The translations under genes were made by a program, and so were the position numbers. Under the pieces are notes generated by a model that saw nothing but the letters and a program-made list of their open reading frames with translations, had not been told where the DNA came from and made no database searches. 64,000 nt of DNA, from assembly GCF_030159095.1 (NCBI RefSeq), contig NZ_BRXS01000006.1, positions 62,001 to 126,000 of the forward strand, read 5' to 3'. Positions 53,160-62,093 of this stretch are shown piece by piece (the stretch's first letter is position 1; each line of letters begins with the position of its first letter). Origin of the DNA: Roseisolibacter agri (GTDB lineage Bacteria; Gemmatimonadota; Gemmatimonadetes; Gemmatimonadales; Gemmatimonadaceae).

Positions 53160-53657
53160 TCAGCCCGCGTCGCCCGCGGCGCCGGTCGGCACCAGGCGGT
53201 CGAACGTCGCGCGGATCTCGCGCTCCAGCTGCTCGAACGTCACGCGGTACGCCGTCAGGTCGCCCCCGAAGGGATCCTCGATCCCCTCGGCCAGCGCACC
53301 GTTGCTGGCGAAGGAGGTCAGCAGGTGCGCCTTGGACGAGCCGCCCAGCTCCGCGACGCGCGCGAGGTGCCGCTCGCCCATCGCCAGCACGAGGTCCGCC
53401 TCGTCGACGAGGTCGCGCGTCAGCGGGCGCGCGCGGTGGCCCGCGAGGTCGATGCCGTGCTCCAGCGAGACGAGGATCGCGCCGTCGGACGCGCCGAACT
53501 CCGGCATCGGCGTGCCGGGTGGGAACGGGTTGGCGCCCGTCCCCGCGCTGCCCACCGCGACGTCGCTCAGCGCGCGCTCCGCCACGACGCGGCGCGCGAT
53601 CGCCTCGGCCATCGCGCTGCGGCAGGTGTTGCCCGTGCAGACGAAGAGAATGCGCAT
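53160..53657 (-). CDS. Low-molecular-weight phosphatase, YwlE (protein-arginine phosphatase)-like
   Basis: The 165-residue protein has the P-loop FVCTGNTCRSAMAEA with nucleophile Cys7 and Arg13, and the acid loop EDPFGGDLTAYRVTFEQLE. Thr11 in CTGNTCRS is the residue linked to phospho-arginine specificity in Bacillus YwlE; most tyrosine phosphatases have Ile or Val there. The gene directly follows a Sua5-type gene, as ywlE does in Bacillus (ywlC-ywlE neighbourhood). No arginine kinase (McsB) is in the window, so the substrate is unproven. Confidence 0.88.
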   Translation of the reverse strand: MRILFVCTGNTCRSAMAEAIARRVVAERALSDVAVGSAGTGANPFPPGTPMPEFGASDGAILVSLEHGIDLAGHRARPLTRDLVDEADLVLAMGERHLARVAELGGSSKAHLLTSFASNGALAEGIEDPFGGDLTAYRVTFEQLEREIRATFDRLVPTGAAGDAG

Positions 53658-53669
53658 GCCTGTGATACC

Positions 53670-54341
53670 TCAGCAGTCCCCGATCAGGTCCGGCGCGCTC
53701 TCGCGCAGCGTGGCCGCGGCGATCGCGCCCGGACGGATGACGCGCGGATGCCGGCCCGTGCAATCGACGACGGTCGACGGCGCCGATGGCGGGATCCGCC
53801 CCCCATCCAACACGCGCAAGATGCCGCGATTGACGGCGTCGGGCCACTGCGCGACGATCTCGCTCGCCGCCATCGCCGGGGGCACGCCGGGCCGGTTCGC
53901 GCTCGTCGAGGTGATCGCGTCGCCCAGCGTGCCGATCAGACGCGTGAGGCCCTCGTGCGGCGTCCAGCGGACCGCGACCCCACCCTCGGGCCCGCGGAGC
54001 CGGCGCGGCACTCGGCGGTCGCCGCCGGGAAGCACGAGCGTCAGCGGGCCGGGCCAGTGGCGCGCCGCCAGCCGCGCGGCGGCGGGCGGAAGGTGGAGTC
54101 CCAGCCGGTCCAGCATGTGGCTGCCGGCGATCAGCAGCAGGAACGGCTTCGAGGGCGGCCGCTGCTTGAGCCGCACGAGCGTCTCGACCGACTCGTGGTC
54201 GATGGCCGTGCCGAAGCCGTACACGGTCTCCGTCGGGTAGGCGAGCACGCCGCCCGCCTCGAGGTGCAGCTGCGAGCCGCGCAGCGACGCCGCGACCTCC
54301 TCGGGCGACCAGAACGGGACCGCGCCCGGCGCCGCGATCAT
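53670..54341 (-). CDS. tsaC: L-threonylcarbamoyladenylate synthase (Sua5/YrdC)
   Basis: This family makes threonylcarbamoyl-AMP for the t6A modification of tRNAs. The 223-residue protein has GGVLAYPTETVYGFG, LKQRPPSKPFLLL (the KR..P motif), WPGPLTLVLP, VAVRWTPHEGL and ITSTSANRPGVPPA. It lacks the extra Sua5 C-terminal domain, so it is the short TsaC form. The ATG overlaps the ispD stop by 4 bases. The phosphatase gene follows after 12 bases. Confidence 0.95.
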   Translation of the reverse strand: MIAAPGAVPFWSPEEVAASLRGSQLHLEAGGVLAYPTETVYGFGTAIDHESVETLVRLKQRPPSKPFLLLIAGSHMLDRLGLHLPPAAARLAARHWPGPLTLVLPGGDRRVPRRLRGPEGGVAVRWTPHEGLTRLIGTLGDAITSTSANRPGVPPAMAASEIVAQWPDAVNRGILRVLDGGRIPPSAPSTVVDCTGRHPRVIRPGAIAAATLRESAPDLIGDC

Positions 54342-55126
54342 GCCGGCAGCGCGAAGAGGGCCTCGGCGCGCGCGAAGTCGCCCTCCTCGGTCACCTTCAT
54401 CGCGCGCTCGCTGCCGGGCACCACGACGACGGGAAAGCCGAGCCGCTCGCACAGCCCAGCGTCGTCGGTGGCGACGATGCCGTCGCGGCGCGCGACCGCG
54501 TGCGCCTGCTCGATCATCTCGCGCGGGAAGCCCTGCGGCGTCTGCACCCGCCAGAGACGCGCGCGCTCCACGGTCCGCACGATGCGCCCGGACTCGTCGA
54601 CCTCCTTGATGGTGTCGACGACCGGGAGCGCCGGCACCGCGCCGTGCCCGCGCCGCGCCTCCTGCACCACGCGCTCGATCAGGTCGTCCGGCACCAGCGG
54701 CCGCGCGGCGTCGTGCACGAGCACCGTGCGCACGTCGTCGGGGATGTCCTCCAGCCCGTTGGCGACGCTCTCCGCGCGCTCGCGGCCGCCGGTGGACACG
54801 AGCAGCCGGTCGATGTCGCACTGGAAGAGCCACGGCGGCGGATCGGCGGCGTGCGACCGTGGCAGCACCACGACCACCGTGTGCACGTCGGGCCGCGCCA
54901 TGAACGTCTGCAGGCTGTGCAGCAGCATCGGCTTGCCGGCGACCCAGCGGAACTGCTTGAGCTCCGTGCCGCCGGTGCGCGTCCCCTGCCCGCCCGCGAC
55001 GATCACGACGCCGACGTCGCGCACGACGTCGGACGCCGCGCGCGACTCGGCGCCCGGGCGGCTGGTGATCGCCGGCGGCGGGACGATGCGCCGCGGCGCG
55101 GAGGGCGGGAGGTCGAAGTCGGACAC
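54338..55126 (-). CDS. ispD: 2-C-methyl-D-erythritol 4-phosphate cytidylyltransferase
   Basis: IspD is the third MEP-pathway enzyme, joining MEP and CTP. The 262-residue protein has VVIVAGGQGTRTGGTELKQF (nucleotide loop), STGGRERAESVANGL, VLVHDAARPLVPDDLIE, DTIKEVDE and LWRVQTPQGFP, plus VATDDAGLCERLG. The first 35 residues are Pro/Arg rich and not conserved, so a later start is possible, but GTG at 55126 sits 6 bases from a TAGCTT -10. The gene overlaps the next one by ATGA. Confidence 0.93.
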   Translation of the reverse strand: MSDFDLPPSAPRRIVPPPAITSRPGAESRAASDVVRDVGVVIVAGGQGTRTGGTELKQFRWVAGKPMLLHSLQTFMARPDVHTVVVVLPRSHAADPPPWLFQCDIDRLLVSTGGRERAESVANGLEDIPDDVRTVLVHDAARPLVPDDLIERVVQEARRGHGAVPALPVVDTIKEVDESGRIVRTVERARLWRVQTPQGFPREMIEQAHAVARRDGIVATDDAGLCERLGFPVVVVPGSERAMKVTEEGDFARAEALFALPA

Positions 55127-55132
55127 GCGCGA

Positions 55133-55138
55133 AAGCTA
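55133..55138 (-). promoter_or_regulatory. -10 element for ispD (leaderless)
   Basis: TAGCTT lies 6 bases before the ispD GTG, in the 54-base gap after radA. No -35 is recognisable and no Shine-Dalgarno sequence is present. The transcription start would fall at the GTG. Confidence 0.4.
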
Positions 55139-55180
55139 ATCGCGCCGAGCACGCGGCCGGCGCACGCCCGACGCCCGCCG

Positions 55181-56578
55181 TTACGAGAAGACGCGCTCGA
55201 AGAGGTCGCGCACGGTGCGCACGCCGACGGCGCGGATCCCGGCGGGCGGCCGCTTCGGCACCCCGCGCTCCGCCACGTACGCCACGGTCATCCCCATCTT
55301 CGCCGCCTCGGCCAGCCGGCGCTCGGTCTGCGAGACCGGGCGGATCTCGCCGCCCAGGCCCACCTCGCCCAGAAAGACCGCCTCGCGCGGGAGGGCGCGG
55401 TCGTAGAGGCTGGACGCGAGCGCCGCCGCGACCGCGAGGTCGCCCGCCGGCTCCTGCAGCCGCATGCCGCCGACGACGTTCAGGAAGACGTCGAGCTGCG
55501 AGAAGTTGAGCCCCGCGCGCTTGTCGAGCACCGCGAGGAGCAGCGCGAGACGACGCCCGTCGTAGCCGGTCGCGACGCGCTGCGGCGTGCCGTAGCCGGC
55601 CTTCGCGGCGAGCGCCTGGATCTCGACCAGCACGGGCCGCGTGCCCTCGAGCAGCGCCGTGACCGCGCTGCCGGAGGCCGCGTCGTGCCGGTCGCCCATG
55701 AACAGCTCCGACGGGTTCTCGACGGCGAGCAGCCCGCCCTGCGTCATGCGGAAGACGCCGATCTCGTCGACCGAGCCGAAGCGGTTCTTGGTCGCGCGCA
55801 GCACGCGGTGGTCGAGCGTGCTCTCCCCCTCGAAGTAGAGCACCGTGTCGACGATGTGCTCCAGCGTCTTCGGCCCGGCGATCCCGCCGCCCTTGGTGAC
55901 GTGGCCGACGACGAAGGTCGCGGTGCCCGTCTCCTTCGCGAACCGCATGAGGCGCGCGGCGCATTCGCGCACCTGGCCGACGTTTCCGGGCGCGCCCTCG
56001 AGGTCCTGCGTGAAGACGGTCTGGATCGAGTCGACGATCATCAGGTCGGGCGCCGACGCGGTGCCCGTCGCGATCATCGTCTCCAGCAGCGTCTCGCTCA
56101 GCAGCGCGACGTCGCCCGCCGGCTCGTCCAGGCGGTCGGCGCGCAGCTTCACCTGCAGCGGCGACTCCTCGCCGGACACGTAGAGCGTGTTGCGCCCGGT
56201 CTGCTGGAGCCGCGCCGCGATCTGGAGCAGCAGCGTCGACTTGCCGATACCCGGCTCGCCGCCGACGAGCACCATCGACCCGGGCACGATCCCGCCGCCG
56301 AGGACGAAGTCGAACTCGTCGAGGCCCGTGGTCCAGCGCTCACGCTCGGAGCCCGAGACGTCGCGCAGCCGCGGCGCGACGGCGACGCTCCCGCCCTCCC
56401 CCAGCGACGCGCTGCCGCCCATGCGCCGCGCGGAGCCCGCGCCCTTAGCGGCGACCTTGGGCGCCGCGACCTCCTCGACGAGCGAGTTCCACTCGCCGCA
56501 GGTCTCGCAGCGACCCTGCCACTTGGAGTACTCAGCGCCGCACTCGGTGCAGCGGTAGACGGTCTTCGACTTGGCCAT
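55181..56578 (-). CDS. radA: DNA repair protein RadA
   Basis: RadA is a RecA-like ATPase that helps branch migration in recombination. The 465-residue protein has the N-terminal zinc finger Cys10, 13, 24 and 27 (CTECGAEYSKWQGRCETCGEW) and a Walker A loop (GGEPGIGKSTLLLQ). The RadA-specific KNRFG motif (ATKNRFGSVDEIGVF) and a Lon-like C-terminal domain (FLGEVGLGGEIRPVSQTERRL) follow. The length is standard. The ATG at 56578 was chosen; the upstream frame crosses the repeat at 56583-56612. Confidence 0.96.
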   Translation of the reverse strand: MAKSKTVYRCTECGAEYSKWQGRCETCGEWNSLVEEVAAPKVAAKGAGSARRMGGSASLGEGGSVAVAPRLRDVSGSERERWTTGLDEFDFVLGGGIVPGSMVLVGGEPGIGKSTLLLQIAARLQQTGRNTLYVSGEESPLQVKLRADRLDEPAGDVALLSETLLETMIATGTASAPDLMIVDSIQTVFTQDLEGAPGNVGQVRECAARLMRFAKETGTATFVVGHVTKGGGIAGPKTLEHIVDTVLYFEGESTLDHRVLRATKNRFGSVDEIGVFRMTQGGLLAVENPSELFMGDRHDAASGSAVTALLEGTRPVLVEIQALAAKAGYGTPQRVATGYDGRRLALLLAVLDKRAGLNFSQLDVFLNVVGGMRLQEPAGDLAVAAALASSLYDRALPREAVFLGEVGLGGEIRPVSQTERRLAEAAKMGMTVAYVAERGVPKRPPAGIRAVGVRTVRDLFERVFS

Positions 56579-56582
56579 GGGG

Positions 56583-56612
56583 AGCGTCGAGCGGTGAGCG
56601 GCGAGCGTCGAG
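56583..56612. repeat. 30-bp inverted repeat, copy 1 (before radA)
   Basis: This 30-base element begins and ends with AGCGTCGAG and matches the reverse complement of 56720-56749 at 27 of 30 positions. It lies 5 bases upstream of the radA ATG. It occupies the ribosome-binding-site region. Confidence 0.75.
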
Positions 56613-56694
56613 TCGGCTCCGTGCCGGTCTGCGCCTCCCCGTTCCCGATTATACACCGAAGGCGACGCCGCGGGCGACCGCCGGAACGCACGAA

Positions 56695-56717
56695 GGGCCG
56701 GCGCCACGCACCGGCCC
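56695..56717 (-). terminator. Hairpin after dnaB
   Basis: A 7-bp GC stem (GGGCCGG and CCGGCCC) with a 9-base loop, followed on the minus strand by TTCGTG, lies 40 bases after the dnaB stop. It is a modest terminator candidate, flanked by the larger inverted-repeat pair. Confidence 0.5.
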
Positions 56718-56719
56718 CC

Positions 56720-56749
56720 CTCGACGCTCGCCGCTACACGCTCGACGCT
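56720..56749. repeat. 30-bp inverted repeat, copy 2 (after dnaB)
   Basis: Partner of the element at 56583-56612, in opposite orientation, starting 8 bases after the dnaB stop. The pair encloses about 107 bases and could fold the dnaB-radA spacer into one long stem. Confidence 0.75.
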
Positions 56750-56756
56750 GCGGTCG

Positions 56757-59432
56757 CTACTCCCCGTGGTACTGCTGGCGCGCGAGGCCCTCGAAGCGCG
56801 TGTACTGCTTGTGGAAGAAGAGCGGCACGCTGCCGATCGGGCCGTTGCGCTGCTTGCCGATGATCACCTCGGCCTTCCCCTCGACGCTCGGGTCCTTGAG
56901 GACGCCGTTCTCGCGCTCCGCGTAGACCTCCTCGCGGAAGAGGAACATGATCAGGTCGGCGTCCTGCTCGATGGCGCCCGACTCGCGGAGGTCGGAGAGC
57001 ACCGGGCGTCCCTTCTCCGCGCCCGCGCGGCTGTCGACCGCGCGCGAGAGCTGCGACAGCGCGACCACGGGGACGCTCAGCTCCTTGGCCAGCGCCTTCA
57101 GGCCGCGCGAGATCTGCGACACCTCCTGCTGGCGGTTCTCGGCCGACGGGCCGGTCATCAGCTGCAGGTAGTCGACGATGATCAGATCGAGCCCGTGGTC
57201 CGACTTCAGGCGCCGCGCCTTGGAGCGCATCTCGAGCACCGAGATGCCGGGCGTGTCGTCGATGAAGACGGGTGCGTGCGACAGGATGCCCGCCGCGCGC
57301 GCGAGGCGGGGATAGTCGTCGTCGCGCAGGCGGCCCTTGCGGAGCGTCTGCGCGTCGATGCGCGCCTCGGACGTGAGCATGCGCTGCACGAGCGAGTCCT
57401 TGCTCATCTCCAGCGAGAAGAACGCGACGCTCTTCTGCTCCGTGATCGCCACGTGCTGCGCGATGTTGAGCGTGAACGCCGTGTTGTGCACGCACACGTC
57501 GTTCGCCACGAAGTTGTGCGTCTCCGGGATCGTCAGGTCGTAGACCTGCTTGATGCCGACCGATTCGATCTCGACGATCTCGTCCCAGTACACCTGACTG
57601 CCGGACAGCTCGCGCAGCGGCGCGTCGTCCAGCGCGAGCGCGAACGCCTCCAGGCGGGCGCGCGAGAGGGCGCGCGTGCCCACGTGCACGTTCGACTCGC
57701 CGGCGATCCCAGCGCGACCCGCGAGCGACGCCCAGCTCTCGTCGCCCGTCGCCTCGCGCAGCTGCTCCCAGATCTCCGCCGGGATCAGGTCGCGGTTCGT
57801 CTGGTAGCGGCGACGCTCCGTCGCCTCGACGGCCGCGTCGAGCGCCGCCTCCTTGCCGAAGATGCCGATCTCGCGCGCGAAGGTACGGATGGCGCGCGCG
57901 TCGGTGACGTCGAGCTGCCACGCGATGCGGCGCTCGTCGCGATAGCGCACGGTGCGCCGGCGCAGGGACGCCACGACGCCGAAGCGCAGCAGCAGGTGCT
58001 GCACCTGGCGCGCGAGACGCTCGCTCACCGACGCGAAGCCCAGCTGCGCCTGACCGCTCGCGAGCACCGTGGCCCAGCCGTCCGTGGCGAACAGCCGGTT
58101 CACGAAGACGGCGAGCTGCTCGCGCGGCAGCGTGAAGACCGGTGTCGGGACGTGCTTCTCACGCGCGCCGCAGCCCCACACGCCCAGCGCCGTGAGCCAG
58201 CCGGTGAGCGGGTTGGGCATGCGCGAGCCGCGAGGGCCGCCGCGCACCGACAACGTCGTCGCGCGCTCCGGCCGTGCGTCCTCCGTGACCTCCACGCCGC
58301 CGAACGCCGTCACCGCGTCGCGGAAGTCGGCGAGCACGCGCGGGTCCGTGTTCGTGAAGCGCGGCGTGGTGCCCGTGAGGCCGCCGTCGCCCAGCAGGTA
58401 GCCGAGCAGGCGCACCTCGGCGTCGCGCATCGGCTGCGCGCCGAAGACCGGGAGCTCGCGCGGCACCGCCACGCGCGTCCCGACGCCGATCTCCGCGAGC
58501 GGACGCCAGCCGTCGGCCGTCAGGAACGGGTGCGTGATGGTCGTCTCGATCGTGCGACCCAGGCGCGTCCTGACGCGAAAGACCGGCTTCATCCCGTCGT
58601 CGACGTACGCGCTCGGCCACGTCGCCGAGAACTTCCATCCCTTGCCGAGCGTGAGCACGCGGCCGCGACGACCGCGATGGATCTCCTCGATGGTCGCGAC
58701 GCTGCCGTCCTCGAGGAGGATCTCGGCGTCGTGCGCGAGGCACTTGCCCATTGACGGGCGAGCCGCGACGATCACGAGGTCCGACGGCTGGAAGCCCGAC
58801 GTCATCTCGTCGAGGTCGCGGAAGCCGGTGGCCACGCCCGTGACGGCGTTGCCCGCCTTGCTCTGCGCCTCGATCTTCTCCATCGCGGGCCAGAGGAGCT
58901 CCTTGATCCGGGTGAAGTTCCCGGAGTTCTGCTGCTCGCCGATCTGGAAGATCTTCGCCTCGGCCTCGTCGAGCAGCTCGTTGGCCAGACGGCGGCCCTC
59001 GAACGCCTCGGAGACGATACCGGTCGAGACCTCGATCAGGCGCCGGAGCGTCGCCTTCTCGCGGACGATCTTCGCGTGGTACTCGACGTTCGCGGCGGTC
59101 GGCACCGCGTCCACGAGGAACGCGATGTAGTCCTTGCCGCCGCTCGCTTCCAGCTCGCCGCGGCGCGCCAGCTCGTCGCTCAGCGTCAGCGGATCGACGA
59201 CCGCGCCGCGCTCGGAGATCGAGAGCATCGCGCGGAATATCCGCCGATGGCCCTCGCGGTAGAACATCGTGTCGTCGACGTGCTCGCCGGCGCGCAGGAT
59301 CGCGTCCTGGTCGAGCAGCATGGCGCCCAGCACCGCCTGCTCCGCCTCCTCGGTGTACGGGGGGCGGCGGTCGCGATACGGGTCAACCCGCGGCGGCGGG
59401 GCGATCGAGAATTCGACGGGCAAGCTGGACAT
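56757..59432 (-). CDS. dnaB: Replicative DNA helicase DnaB containing an intein
   Basis: The 891-residue reading frame is DnaB (471 residues) interrupted by a 420-residue intein at 231-650. Extein features are the N-terminal domain ([18 protein letters not shown]), the P-loop [16 protein letters not shown] split by the intein between Lys230 and Thr651, [33 protein letters not shown] and KQRNGP. After splicing the helicase is normal length. It unwinds DNA at the fork. The ATG at 59432 overlaps the end of the uracil-DNA glycosylase gene by 50 bases; a slightly later start is possible. Confidence 0.96.
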   Translation of the reverse strand: MSSLPVEFSIAPPPRVDPYRDRRPPYTEEAEQAVLGAMLLDQDAILRAGEHVDDTMFYREGHRRIFRAMLSISERGAVVDPLTLSDELARRGELEASGGKDYIAFLVDAVPTAANVEYHAKIVREKATLRRLIEVSTGIVSEAFEGRRLANELLDEAEAKIFQIGEQQNSGNFTRIKELLWPAMEKIEAQSKAGNAVTGVATGFRDLDEMTSGFQPSDLVIVAARPSMGKCLAHDAEILLEDGSVATIEEIHRGRRGRVLTLGKGWKFSATWPSAYVDDGMKPVFRVRTRLGRTIETTITHPFLTADGWRPLAEIGVGTRVAVPRELPVFGAQPMRDAEVRLLGYLLGDGGLTGTTPRFTNTDPRVLADFRDAVTAFGGVEVTEDARPERATTLSVRGGPRGSRMPNPLTGWLTALGVWGCGAREKHVPTPVFTLPREQLAVFVNRLFATDGWATVLASGQAQLGFASVSERLARQVQHLLLRFGVVASLRRRTVRYRDERRIAWQLDVTDARAIRTFAREIGIFGKEAALDAAVEATERRRYQTNRDLIPAEIWEQLREATGDESWASLAGRAGIAGESNVHVGTRALSRARLEAFALALDDAPLRELSGSQVYWDEIVEIESVGIKQVYDLTIPETHNFVANDVCVHNTAFTLNIAQHVAITEQKSVAFFSLEMSKDSLVQRMLTSEARIDAQTLRKGRLRDDDYPRLARAAGILSHAPVFIDDTPGISVLEMRSKARRLKSDHGLDLIIVDYLQLMTGPSAENRQQEVSQISRGLKALAKELSVPVVALSQLSRAVDSRAGAEKGRPVLSDLRESGAIEQDADLIMFLFREEVYAERENGVLKDPSVEGKAEVIIGKQRNGPIGSVPLFFHKQYTRFEGLARQQYHGE
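57483..58742 (-). other. Intein with LAGLIDADG homing endonuclease inside DnaB
   Basis: Residues 231-650 of the DnaB frame form an intein. It begins with Cys231 ([15 protein letters not shown], block A). Block B holds [12 protein letters not shown]. The endonuclease motifs are [12 protein letters not shown] (Asp349) and [12 protein letters not shown] (Asp451). Block F is [16 protein letters not shown] and block G ends VCVHN, with His649 and Asn650 as splice residues; the +1 residue is Thr651. All splicing and both nuclease acidic residues are present, so it looks active. It sits exactly in the ATP-binding loop, a known DnaB insertion point. Confidence 0.95.
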
Positions 59433-60549
59433 CTTTCCAGGTTGGACGCTTCCAGGCTTCGTTGCGCAGGAGCGCGGCGGGATGGTAGGTCGCGATCAGC
59501 GGCACCCCGCGATAGAGGTGCACCTGCTCGCGCAGCTTGCCGATGCCGAGCTTCGTGCCGAGGAGCGTCTGCGCGGCGAAGTTCCCCACGGTGAGGATGA
59601 CCTTCGGGCGCACCAGCTCGAGTTGACGGGCGAGGTAGGGACTGCAGGCCTCGACCTCGTCGGGGGTGGGGTTCCGGTTTCCCGGCGGACGGTGCTTCAC
59701 CACGTTGCAGATGAAGACGTCCTCCCGGGCCAAGTTAATCGCGCCCAGGATCTTGGTAAGAAGCTGTCCCGACGCCCCCACGAAGGGGCGTCCGGAGGCG
59801 TCCTCGTCGGCACCCGGCGCCTCTCCCACGACGACGAAGTCCGCGTCGGGGTTACCCTCGCCGGGGACCCCGTGCGTGGCGGTCCTGTAGAGGGGGCAGC
59901 GGGTGCAGTCGTGGACCGTCCGGGCGATCTCGTCGAGGTCGCGCAGATGGTCGAACTCGCCGCCGATCAGCCCCAGCTCCGCGCCCGCGACGATGCCGAT
60001 CGGCACGTCGGTCCCTGGGTAGGGGCTGCCCGTGATCAGGCGGCCCGCGTCGGCGGCGGGGCGCGCGGTCGGGCGAGCGGGTGGCGGCTCCGCGGCGCGT
60101 GGCGCATCGGCCGGCGGCGTCGCGGGAGCGCCCGGTGCCGTCGGCACCGTGCTGCCCAGCCCCGCGGCACGCAAGGCGGCGCGCCAGTCGCCGGTCTCGG
60201 CCCCCGCGACGTCGATCTCGCGTGCGAGCCCGCCGCGCTCCTCCATCGCGGGCTGGGCGCCGGGGCGCGGCGGCAGCTCCTGCACGCCCGGCTCGCCCTC
60301 GCCGCGCAGGCGCGGATGGTCGGCGGGTGCCGCCGCGTCGTCGTCCGCCGCGGCGGCGGGCGTCGCCGGGCGATCGCCGCCCAGGGGACGCATGGGCGAC
60401 GCGGGCTTGGCGAGCGGCGCGCCGGGCTGCCGCAGCGCGCCCATGACGCCCAGCACCTCGTCGATGCTCATGCCGTCGAGCACCAGCTCGGACTCGCCGA
60501 GCTCGCGCCGCTGCTCCAGATAGCGGCGCAGCCGCTCGCGTGCGTCCAT
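59383..60549 (-). CDS. Uracil-DNA glycosylase, family 4
   Basis: The C-terminal half (about residues 205-388) is a family 4 iron-sulfur uracil-DNA glycosylase. It has Cys215 and Cys218 ([19 protein letters not shown]), [27 protein letters not shown], the later cysteines in [24 protein letters not shown], and [11 protein letters not shown]. It removes uracil from DNA. The first 200 residues are Pro/Ala-rich and probably disordered, much longer than usual; residues 1-45 contain a short helical part. The last 50 bases overlap dnaB. It begins 33 bases after coaBC. Confidence 0.93.
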   Translation of the reverse strand: MDARERLRRYLEQRRELGESELVLDGMSIDEVLGVMGALRQPGAPLAKPASPMRPLGGDRPATPAAAADDDAAAPADHPRLRGEGEPGVQELPPRPGAQPAMEERGGLAREIDVAGAETGDWRAALRAAGLGSTVPTAPGAPATPPADAPRAAEPPPARPTARPAADAGRLITGSPYPGTDVPIGIVAGAELGLIGGEFDHLRDLDEIARTVHDCTRCPLYRTATHGVPGEGNPDADFVVVGEAPGADEDASGRPFVGASGQLLTKILGAINLAREDVFICNVVKHRPPGNRNPTPDEVEACSPYLARQLELVRPKVILTVGNFAAQTLLGTKLGIGKLREQVHLYRGVPLIATYHPAALLRNEAWKRPTWKDVQLARRILDRPAAAG

Positions 60550-60582
60550 CGAGGCTCTACTCCTGCGGCCGGGGCGTCCGGC

Positions 60583-61797
60583 TCAGCGCACGCCGCGCGC
60601 CGCGAGCAGCGCGGCCACGCGGTCGAGGATCGCGTCGGCGACCTCGCCCTTCGGCAGCAGCGCCTGCGGCGCGACGGCGCCGTCGGGCGTGAGGAAGGTG
60701 ACGCGGTTGGTGTCGACGCCGAAGCCGGCGCCCGGCTCGGTCGCGTCGTTCAGCACGATCAGGTCGAGGCCCTTGGACGCGAGCTTCCGGCGCGCATTCG
60801 CCTCGAGGTCCGTCGTCTCGAGCGCGAAGCCGACGATCACCGCGCCGTCGCGCCGCCGCTCGCGCGTGCCCGCGAGGATGTCGTCGTTCGGCGTCAGCTC
60901 GATGCTCAGCGCGCCGGCGCCGCGCTTGATCTTCTGCGACGCGACGTTGGCGGGGCGGAAGTCCGACGGCGCCGCCGCCATCACGAGCGCGTCGGCCTCC
61001 GGCAGCTCGGCCGCGACGGCGTCGTGCATCTGCTGCGTGCTCTCGACCGGCACCACGCGCACGCCGGCCGGCACCGGCACCTGCAGCGGACCGGCGACGA
61101 GCGTGACGTTCGCGCTGCGGCGCCACGCGGCCGCGGCGAGTGCGACGCCCATGCGCCCGCTGCTGTGGTTCGTCACGTAGCGCACGGGATCGATCGCCTC
61201 GCGCGTCGGCCCGGCGGTGACGAGCACGCGCCGCCCCGCGAGCGCGCCGTCGGATTCCAGCAGACGGCCGACGTGCGCGAGGATCGTCTCAGGCTCCGGC
61301 ATGCGCCCCGGGCCGGTCCCCTCGCCCACCGCGAGCGCGCCGTCGTCCGGATCGAGCACGTGGTACCCGATCTCGCGCGCGTGCGCGCTGTTGCGCTGCA
61401 CCTGCGGATGCGCCCACATGCGGTCGTTCATCGCCGGCACGAGCAGCACCGGGGCGCTGGTCGCGAGCAGGCACGCGGACAGCAGATCGTCGGCGTGGCC
61501 GTGCACCGCGCGCGCGAGGAAGTCCGCGGTGCACGGCGCGACCACGACGACGTCGGCCGCACGCGCGATCTTGATGTGATCGAGCGCGTGCCCCGCCGCG
61601 ATGAGCGCCGTGTGCACGGGGCGACCGGTCAGCGCCTCCAGCGTCACCGCGCCGACGAACTCGGTCGCGGCGCGCGTCATCACCACGTCCACCTCGGCGC
61701 CCGCCTGCTGGAGCAGGCGCGCCAGCCACGCGGCCTTGTAGCTGGCGATGCCGCCGGTGATGCCGAGGAGGACCCGGCGGCCCTGGAACGGACGCAT
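60583..61797 (-). CDS. coaBC: Bifunctional phosphopantothenoylcysteine decarboxylase/synthase
   Basis: CoaBC makes 4'-phosphopantetheine for coenzyme A. The 404-residue protein has an N-terminal flavin decarboxylase domain (LLGITGGIASYKAAWLARLL, APCTADFLARAVHG, LVPAMNDRMWAHPQVQRN). The C-terminal synthase domain has VTAGPTREAIDPVRYVTNHSSGRMG, AAAPSDFRP and LNDATEPGAGFGVDTNRVTFL. The length is standard. It follows rpoZ by 37 bases, in the gmk-rpoZ-coaBC order common in bacteria. Confidence 0.97.
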   Translation of the reverse strand: MRPFQGRRVLLGITGGIASYKAAWLARLLQQAGAEVDVVMTRAATEFVGAVTLEALTGRPVHTALIAAGHALDHIKIARAADVVVVAPCTADFLARAVHGHADDLLSACLLATSAPVLLVPAMNDRMWAHPQVQRNSAHAREIGYHVLDPDDGALAVGEGTGPGRMPEPETILAHVGRLLESDGALAGRRVLVTAGPTREAIDPVRYVTNHSSGRMGVALAAAAWRRSANVTLVAGPLQVPVPAGVRVVPVESTQQMHDAVAAELPEADALVMAAAPSDFRPANVASQKIKRGAGALSIELTPNDDILAGTRERRRDGAVIVGFALETTDLEANARRKLASKGLDLIVLNDATEPGAGFGVDTNRVTFLTPDGAVAPQALLPKGEVADAILDRVAALLAARGVR

Positions 61798-61834
61798 GGC
61801 GGCGGACGCCGGCGGCTGGAGCGGCGGGACGTGC

Positions 61835-62050
61835 TTACGGCTCGCCGGCGCGGCGACGCGGCACGACCTGGTAGTCGATGTTGCCGCCCGACAGCTCCTC
61901 GAGCGCGCGCGTCGTCAGCTTCTTCTCGCCCGTGCGGCCGGGGACGCGCGGGAACTCGTTCAGGACGCGCGCGTACTTCGCCGCCACGAGCACCGCGAGG
62001 TACTTGTTGGCGGAGTGCTTGGCGATCTCGTTCGGCGTGAAGACCTGCAT
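61835..62050 (-). CDS. rpoZ: RNA polymerase omega subunit
   Basis: The 71-residue protein fits RpoZ: NKYLAVLVAAKYARVLNEF matches the conserved helix, and KKLTTRALEELSGGNIDY the second part. It helps RNA polymerase assembly. The context gmk-rpoZ-coaBC supports it. The ATG has GAGAGG 8 bases upstream. The C-terminus is basic and short. Confidence 0.92.
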   Translation of the reverse strand: MQVFTPNEIAKHSANKYLAVLVAAKYARVLNEFPRVPGRTGEKKLTTRALEELSGGNIDYQVVPRRRAGEP

Positions 62051-62093
62051 GCGATTGCCTCTCGGTGTGATGTAGAACGAACTCAGTGGGCGC

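Noticed and set aside
57483-58742. Frameshift or gene-fusion explanation of the long dnaB
   Set aside because: The frame is continuous and the insertion has all intein blocks with splice residues at both ends.
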